64,000 nucleotides of DNA from Vombatus ursinus (Eukaryota; Chordata; Mammalia; Diprotodontia; Vombatidae), in contig NW_020954585.1 in assembly GCF_900497805.2 (NCBI RefSeq), forward strand, positions 38,539,920-38,603,919. Direction: 5' to 3'. This document shows positions 57,950-64,000 of this stretch, piece after piece; the stretch's first letter is position 1; the number at the start of each line of letters is the position of its first letter. The notes beneath the pieces are model-generated. The model was not told the DNA's origin. It did not search any database and was given only the letters and a program-made list of their open reading frames with translations. The position numbers were made by a program, and so were the translations under genes.

Positions 57950-58095
57950 TTTTTTTCTTTCCTTCCTCCTTTCCTCCCTCCTTCCCTTTCTTTTCTCTTT
58001 CTTTGCTTGTTTCTTCCTTCTTTCCATCCTTCCTTCTTCTCTTCTCCTGCCTTCTTTTTTCCTCCTTTTTCCTCACCAGACTTCCTTCCTCCCTG
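57950..58095. repeat. Polypyrimidine tract, TTCC-rich
   Basis: About 145 bp of nearly pure C/T on the + strand, with TTCC, CTTT and TCCT units and few purines. Decayed tetranucleotide repeat; it gives Lys/Glu-rich or Ser/Phe-rich open frames that are artefacts. Confidence 0.9.
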
Positions 58096-58904
58096 TGAGC
58101 AATTTCTCATTTTTTACACAGGATATTTGAACATTTTGAAGAATTTAGCTGGAAAATGAATTTTTAATAAGGTAGTTAAAAGTGGGAGAGGGGAAACAAT
58201 GCCCATGAAGTGCTAAACTTTTATTAGACATCATCTAAATTACTTCCTTCCTTTATAACTTTGTTTCACACCTTCACTTGTTCTTGGACAATTCATGAAA
58301 ATTAAGAAAACAAGACTTACAAAATTTAATGGGTTCTGATTTGAGTAAATTGATATTTTTAATGAAAGGCAAACTTCTTTCAATTTGTTTTCATGGAAAT
58401 TTTACTTCCTCTGTTTAAAAAAAAGATTAAAAAGCCTTTTGAAAAATCTCAAAAGGAATTCTGAACATCAAAAAACTCTTTAAAATAGAATTAATAATTT
58501 GTGTCAATGAATCAGAAACATCTGGAATAAATACCTAATGATTAAAAATGGGTTCCCATATTGAGGAAAAAACTTCAGGGAGAGCCATGTTTTGTAATTC
58601 ATGGTACTTAGAATTTAAACAGATTTGAAGATGTCACCATGCTAAAAGAGGTGACCAGTATTTTGGAGATGATAACATCTCAGACTGCTAATGTGGGGGT
58701 CTATATTCTGAATGGAGACATTGCCTTGATGATGGCAGCTTTTCATTTAGCAAGATATGTCTCACCAGCTATTTGAAGTTTTCTCGGAATAGAACTTAGA
58801 AAAAAAATATTTTTCTTGACCAGGCAATTAGTTTCTGGGATTACACAAGTTTATGAGAGGACAAAGTTGAAGAACAGTATTAGCCTGCTCCCTATTTCTA
58901 AATG
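58096..58904. other. No recognisable feature
   Basis: Unique-looking sequence. Confidence 0.45.
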
Positions 58905-59150
58905 GCAAAGTAGATAGATTAGTGGGCCTGAAGTGAGGAAGACCTGAGTTCAAATCTAGGATCAGATGCTTACTAGGTTGTGTGACTATGAGACCACTGT
59001 CTTCTTTTTTTCAACTGTAAAACTGTGATGATAATAACACCTACTTCACAGAGCTCTTACTTATGAAGATCACATGAGATAAATTTGTAAAATGCTTACC
59101 ACAATGCTTGCCACATAGTATACTGGCCCTTAAAAACATTTATTACCTTA
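58905..59150 (+). mobile_element. MIR-type SINE, nearly complete
   Basis: Sense order from head to tail: 'gacctgagttcaaatctagg' (box B), 'gcttactaggttgtgtgact', 'actgtaaaactgtgatgata', 'acacctacttcacagagctc', 'gcttgccacatagtatactg'. Probably the marsupial MIR type. Confidence 0.75.
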
Positions 59151-59154
59151 TTTT

Positions 59155-59985
59155 CACACACTGATAACCTTTACTATTGCAAAAGCCCCCTAATTGGCCT
59201 TTCTGTCTCCAGTTTCTCACCTTTCCAATACAACCTCTGCAGAGATGGCAAATTGATATATATAAAATTGACTTCTTCCAGTAGAAGGCTGAATTCTGGG
59301 TTCTTGTTCTTTAACATCTTTATTTCCTTTCAGAACATTTATTTCCAAATACATCCCTCTCCCTCTCCTGACTTCTGGTAATATTCCATTTCCTGCTTCC
59401 CTGCCTTTGCACAAAATGCTTCCTGTGCTTAGAATGCATTCCCTTCCCACCTTTCTTCCTCTTAGAACTCTTAGCTTCTTTCAAGACTAAATTCAGGTGC
59501 CTCCTCCTATAGGAAGCTTTACCTGGTCTCTCTAGTTGTTAGTGGCCTGCTTCTTCAAATTTTTTGTTGTCATAGTTGTTGTTTTTGTTCAGTTGTATCT
59601 GACTCTTGGTGACCCCATTTGGAATTTTCTTGGCAAAGATACTGGAGTGGTTTGCTATTTCCTCCTCCAGATCATTTTACAGATGAGGAAACTGAGACAA
59701 ACAGGTTTAAATTACTTGCCCAGGGTCACAGAGCTAATAAGTGTCTGAACCCCTATTTGAACTCAAGTCTTTCTGATTCCAGGTTAGCACTCTATCCACT
59801 GGACCACCTAGTTCCCCCTCCTCCCCATTTAACTATCTGTTTACATTTTTCATATCTTCCAGTAAAATGTTAATTCAGTGAGGGTAAACAATGTTTTCCA
59901 CTTCTGTCTTTATATCCTGAGTGCCTGATGCATTGATTTGTACATAGTTAAGTGTTTAATAAATGCTCATTAAATTTAAGTGAAT
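59155..59985 (+). mobile_element. L2 LINE with a nested CORE-SINE
   Basis: Left part: 'agccccctaattggccttt', 'ctgcctttgcacaaaatgc', 'cttcctgtgcttagaatgc', 'caagactaaattcaggtgcc', 'tataggaagctttacctgg'. Right part after the SINE: 'ttaattcagtgagggtaaac', 'tgagtgcctgatgcattgat', 'taagtgtttaataaatgctc'. This is the L2 order through to its 3' end. Confidence 0.7.
59566..59817 (-). mobile_element. Marsupial CORE-SINE (Mar-1 type) with RTE-like tail
   Basis: Read on its own strand it has a tRNA-like head ('actaggtggtccagtggata', box A), box B 'gagttcaaatagg', the CORE block 'gtgaccctgggcaagtaatt' and 'cagtttcctcatctgtaaaa'. It then has the segment 'gcaaaccactccagtatc' and ends 'agagtcagatacaactgaac' plus AAC units. 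That end is the RTE/BovB-type 3' tail (compare 53091-53122). Known CORE-SINEs of marsupials (Mar-1) are reported to share a BovB-type tail. Inserted antisense in L2. Confidence 0.85.
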
Positions 59986-61894
59986 TAATTTGAATTATTT
60001 TGGGTGGTCTGACTTTAAGGGAGAGGTAATATACCAATTATAATTTTGGTTTCATGTTTATTTTTGGAACTTGAGAGATGTTTTGTCTAATGTTTTGTCT
60101 CACAATGTCAACTATTTCCCAATTTCTTTTTTATTTCCATTGTTCCCTTTACTACATTTTGCCTTTCCTCCTTCTCTTTTGTTGACTCTTTTATTTCTTT
60201 CTTTTCCTCCTAATCATATGGCAATATATCAGTATGAGACAGGAAGATTTTTGGCCTTGATTTAGTGGGGCTAGCAAATAGTAAGATAGACTGATGGATG
60301 GATGAGAGTGTGTTCTTAAATGGATGGATGAATGGTACATCCCCGTCCATTGTAACTCTATTAGGAGACTGTTGGCCCTTGAAGTCCTTAAAGGAGCCAT
60401 GACCCAGAGTGGAACTTGAAAGAAAATTATTCCACATAGAAATTTTTGTTTGACCCTTTTAACCTCTGTTGTCTTTGTTAGGTCCAGAATTAAAGGAATC
60501 CCCTTTTTTTCTATTAAGCCTATGAATGTGAAATAGAAAGAGAAGCTCAAGGAAGTACTTCTTTTTGTATTAGTGGATACATTTCCACTTTCCTTTATTT
60601 TTCAGATCTGAAGGGAAAATGTGGGAGACTACTTTTATAGTATTATACGTATAGAGACTAATATATATTGTGTAATCTTTAAAGCTTAGTATTAGTGATT
60701 AAAGACCAGAATTTGGCTTATGAACTCTCTTCTTTCCTGTATTGTTTGAGGGCTCCTTCAGGTTCACAGGCCTCTGAAATAAGAAAATACTTTACAGGGA
60801 AAAAGAAGAAACAGTTATGTTTCAGATATACACAATTGTATAGTGTAACCCAAGGTTTCCCCTATTGCTGGTCCCCTAAAGGATTAGTGAAGGCAGCTCA
60901 TCAGTCTCAGATCAGCCACCACCATTTCCAACTGACAGACAATAGACGCATCAGTGTGGACGATCTTGGTACTGATTACATACCATCTATTGGGAAATCC
61001 TCATGGCACAGAGAAGGTTACAAATTGTCCTGGGACTGGTTGGAAATTTGGCAGAAAAAGAGTAATTCAAAAAATACAATGGTGATTATATCCTGTCGTC
61101 AGGAAGCAGAGATAAAAGGATCTCTTTTGACCCTGTGACAATGGTCATTGATTATCTTACAGTGAAAATGAGAGGGTAGAGTTCCTGGATGAACTTCAAT
61201 TATGTTTCTGTGTTAGCTTTGGTTCTTACAGAGTTTCTTTTTCTTGTAATAAGTCCAGAAAACATGATTTAAACAGTATCCTTTCCCTGAAGTCTGAACT
61301 CTTCAATTCAATTTTGTGAATTGATAATGAATGACTGTTTCTTCTTTTCTTAAAAGATTAATAATAATTACATCACCAGAGCTCATCTACTTGATCTTCT
61401 ACACATCTGCCATTCAGATTATCTGCCACAGGCTCAAAATCTTTACCTCCTTTGAGAGCAGGTACTAAATAAGGTGATGTTCCTTCACAAAACAAAGACC
61501 AAAAGCAGTGGGGGTGGAATCCCTGCTTTATTTTCACTAATCAGAGAATCCAGTGACCAGTCAATTTGTGCACCCTTCATGTCTAAGGGATTATGTTAAG
61601 AAGTCTGAGGCTACTAAAAGCTATTCAGACAAACCTTCTGAGTTAGCAGCTGCTCCAAAAGCCACTTATATTAGATAACAGAGTTCCATAGGTAAATTAG
61701 ATGACAAGTGTTTCAGGGATTGATATAGTTATGCTTTATACATTCCTTAAGTAAATGGTCAGTCTTCTGTGCTGCTATCTGAGCACAAATATGTTTTAAA
61801 TCCAGATAAGAGTCAGATAATGTTTTAGACATCTTAGCAATCTCTTTTAATAATATGCCACAGGCTATTCCTGCCCTATATGCATCTCTTCATT
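59986..61894. other. No recognisable repeat; one longer open frame
   Basis: Unique-looking DNA containing the 147-codon frame at 60695-61138, listed separately. No other feature supported. Confidence 0.45.
60695..61138 (+). other. Open frame of 147 codons, unknown
   Basis: The longest ATG-to-stop frame in the window. It has Gly-Lys-Lys-Lys-Lys near residue 34 and His-His-His near residue 75. No signal peptide, membrane segment or domain that I recognise, and no simple repeat causing it. There is no CpG-rich promoter or neighbouring exon-like frame. In 64 kb of AT-rich DNA one such frame can arise by chance, though its even, non-repetitive composition makes it the only frame worth testing as an exon or a decayed retrocopy. 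Confidence 0.15.
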
Positions 61895-62170
61895 ACAGAG
61901 GCAGCAAGGTGGCATAGTAACTAGAGCACTGGAACTCGAGTCAGAAAGACCTGTGTTCAAATTTGAATTCAGACATTTTCTAGCTATATAGCATTGGCTG
62001 AATCATTCCACCCCTGCCTGCCTTAAGTTTCTAATTTGTAAAATCAGAATACTAATAACACCTACTTATCATTGTTGTTGTGAGAACCAAATGAAATAGT
62101 ATTTTGTTTATAAAGCGCTTAAAAACCTTAAAGTGCTATATAAATGGTTGCTATTATTATTGTCCCCTGG
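61895..62170 (+). mobile_element. MIR-type SINE, nearly complete
   Basis: 'gaggcagcaaggtggcatag' head, 'ctgtgttcaaatttgaattc' (box B zone), 'atagcattggctgaatcatt', 'ctaatttgtaaaatcagaat', 'taacacctacttatcattgt', 'aaagtgctatataaatggtt'. Confidence 0.75.
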
Positions 62171-62643
62171 GTGATCAATTAATTTTTTTGAACTCTTGGC
62201 ATTCTATTATTTGTAGTTGTGTAATACTAATGGAAAGATATTGTCAGACTGAGGATCCAAAATGGGGGAATAGAGCCAACTTACCTGAACCCTAACAATA
62301 TTCCGCTCAAAACAACTTTAAAATAATGCCTCAAATTGAATTCTGGAGCAGAAGAGCCAACAAAAAGCCAGGGTAAAACATTTTTTGGGCCCAAAACAGC
62401 TTAAGAAGCTAGCATGAAAGGTCTGTCACATCATGGTTATGGTCAGGGTCAGAGAGCAGTGCAGGCTGCACAACAGCAAAGGACAGCAGCAGGCCTTAGA
62501 GGCAACAGCAGCAGCTTCAGGAGCTCTCAGCACATAAATAGTAAAAGGATCAGATGACTGATCAGCAAGAGATTACAAAATTTTTGTGCCACTGGTTGCA
62601 GGACCTTCTTGCATTATTCATAAAAAGTTCTGAGTTATCATTT

Positions 62644-62888
62644 CAGGGCAAAAAGGATCACTAGCTTTTATGGCTGAAGGGTACTAGGAACCTCGTCACA
62701 GCTTCAGGATAAAGAAGGGTGCTTGTGGTGATTCATAAGGGAGTAGGGGTCTTTGTCTCAGTTCCAAGGCAGAGAGGAGCACTAGCACTTGTGGCTGCAG
62801 GAAGGCAAGGGACTTGGTCACATTTGCAGGGCCAAAAGAAGTACTAGCAGAGGACTACAGCTACAGGGGACAAGTTCCTTTTTGGGGT
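62644..62888 (+). repeat. Four ~61-bp tandem units in the L1-F 5' UTR
   Basis: Unit starts at about 62644, 62705, 62765 and 62827 (spacing 61, 60, 62). Shared blocks: 'cagggcaaaaaggatcac' / 'caaggcagagaggagcac' / 'cagggccaaaagaagtac', and 'ctagcttttatggctgaagg' / 'ctagcacttgtggctgcagg'. A fifth, worn unit may precede ('actggttgcagg', 62592). Candidate promoter monomers by analogy with mouse L1. Confidence 0.7.
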
Positions 62889-63109
62889 AAAGAACAGAGG
62901 AAAGGCCAGGAAATCAGTAAGCACACCTCTCCTTAGATCATCCCACCATGAAAGCACTGAAAACTTATGGACATCCTCTCCCACCCCTCCAGAGCTAGTT
63001 CTAAAAGCATTACCATGAAAAACTGGAAGCCTGGGACAATAGCCTCTCCACCCCGGGAGCAGAAACCAAATTTAATATAAAGTTAGAAGTCAAGAAATAG
63101 GCTGAAAAA

Positions 63110-63405
63110 AATGAGCAAACAACAAAAAAGAACATGACCACAACAAGTTATTATGGTGACAAGGAAGATCAAGACAAATTCACATGACAACTATGTCAAA
63201 ACAGCTACAAGCAAAGTTGGAAAGAAAATGTGAATTTGACAAAAGCCCAAGAAAAATTGCTGGAAAAATCTCAAAAAAAAAAAAAAAGATTTTAAGGATC
63301 AAATAAGAGAGGTAGAAAAAATTAGGAAAATAAGTGACAGTGAAAAGAGAGTCAACAGCTTGGTATAAGAGGCACAAAAATACTTAAAAATGCTTTAAAA
63401 AAGAA
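63110..63405 (+). pseudogene. L1-F ORF1, N-terminal remnant
   Basis: Corresponds to the first ~100 residues of ORF1: MSKQQK, then in shifting frames 'VIMVTRKIKT' (L1-B: 'MVTREIKTHSEED') and DQIREVEK...SEKRVNSLV (L1-B: 'NQVREVEE...HEKRVNSLV'). An A-run at 63272-63286 falls inside. It is cut off at the deletion junction, so the RNA-recognition and C-terminal domains are missing. Confidence 0.78.
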
Positions 63406-64000
63406 TTCTGAAAGAACAAAAAGTCAAGAATATGAGGGGAATAAATAAAAAAATGTGAAGGAAGGCAGTCTAGCTGTACTAGATCTCAAACTGTAATATT
63501 AAACAGTGATTATCAAAACAATATGGTACTGGCTGAGAAATAGTGGTAGATCAGTGAAATAGATTAGGTACATAATACATTGTAGTAAATGAACATAGCA
63601 ATCTAATGTTTGGTAAACCCAAAGATCCAAGCTGTGGGGACAAAACTCCTTATTTGACAAAACCTGCTGAGAAAACTCTAAAATAATATGGCAGAAAGGC
63701 ATAGACTAACATTTCACAACATATATAATGATAAGGTAAAAATGGGTAAACAATTTATACATAAAGGGTGATACTATAAGCAAATTAGGAGAACATTAAA
63801 TAGTTTACTTGTCAGATCTATGGACAAGGGAAGAATTTAGGACCAAATAAGATATAGAGAGTGTTATGAAATGTCAAATGGATCATTTTGATTATGCAAA
63901 ATTAAAAAAGATTTTTTCCCAAACAAAACCAATGCAATCAAAATTAGAAGAAAAGCAAAACATTGGGAGAGGGATTTTTGGCAAATAGCTCTGATAAAGG

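Larger units (their letters stand above)
62250..64000 (+). mobile_element. L1-F: L1 5' end with internal deletion, runs off the window
   Basis: The 5' UTR starts near 62250 ('ggatccaaaatgggggaata'), with tandem units at 62644-62888. It leads into ORF1 with an ATG at 63110 (MSKQQK..., preceded by 'aagtcaagaaataggctg', as in L1-A). At about 63405 the sequence jumps from the ORF1 coiled coil into the last third of ORF2, matching L1-G from about 55315 on, and continues to the window end ('ctctgataaagg'). The whole endonuclease and most of the RT are missing. The 3' end and TSD lie outside. Confidence 0.85.

Noticed and set aside
57819-58159. Lys/Glu-rich and Ser/Phe-rich frames on opposite strands
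   Set aside because: Translation of the polypyrimidine tract.

Overview
This is almost certainly a piece of a marsupial (metatherian) nuclear genome. The evidence is the repeat set: tRNA-derived SINEs with the 'gcagctaggtgg...cagtggata' head, a CORE-SINE carrying an RTE-type 3' tail, a BovB/RTE-type LINE end, and LINE-1 elements whose ORF1, ORF2 and 3' ends I recognise as the marsupial type. I cannot tell which marsupial. The DNA is AT-rich. I see no host protein-coding exon, tRNA, rRNA, CRISPR array or bacterial-type gene. The short open frames are either LINE remnants or look like chance. Family assignments rest on recognition by eye, and most boundaries are good to about 10-30 bases unless a target-site duplication (TSD) is given.

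Layout. 1-13 kb: decayed unique DNA with old MIR/THER-type SINEs, L2 ends and an ancient unclassified repeat. 13-15.8 kb: a weak trace of a retroviral pol fossil, then unique DNA. 15.8-19.6 kb: L1-A (+), an L1 lacking most of ORF2, with a hAT remnant, an unclassified repeat and a SINE in its 5' part. 19.6-25.2 kb: unique DNA with microsatellites. 25.2-28.8 kb: L1-B (-), a complete 'half-L1' (5' UTR with tandem units, ORF1, no RT) inside an exact 13-bp TSD. 29-35 kb: a SINE with TSDs, an ORF1 scrap, and an L2 locus (31.9-34.4 kb) holding an L1 end, a SINE-like segment and a ~655-bp unclassified repeat. 36.0-44.05 kb: an old L1 (L1-D + L1-E) split by the 5.5-kb L1-C, which itself took up a 167-bp hAT MITE with an 8-bp TSD. 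44-53 kb: microsatellites, SINEs, an L1 end that split a SINE, a 93-bp inverted repeat with 1-kb spacing (48.77-49.95 kb), a hAT remnant and an RTE 3' end. 53.8-57.2 kb: L1-G (+), 3' part with a nested SINE. 57-62 kb: SINEs, a pyrimidine tract, and an L2 with a nested CORE-SINE. 62.25-64 kb: the start of L1-F (+), with ~61-bp tandem units in its 5' UTR and an ORF1-to-ORF2 internal deletion; it runs off the window.

Nothing here forms an operon or pathway. The biology is retrotransposon history: L1 supplies enzymes for itself, for half-L1s and probably for the A-tailed SINEs, while the RTE tail shared by the CORE-SINE points to an RTE partner. The points most worth a second look are the inverted repeat, the three ORF1-keeping deleted L1s, the two kinds of tandem 5' UTR units and the ~655-bp unclassified repeat.
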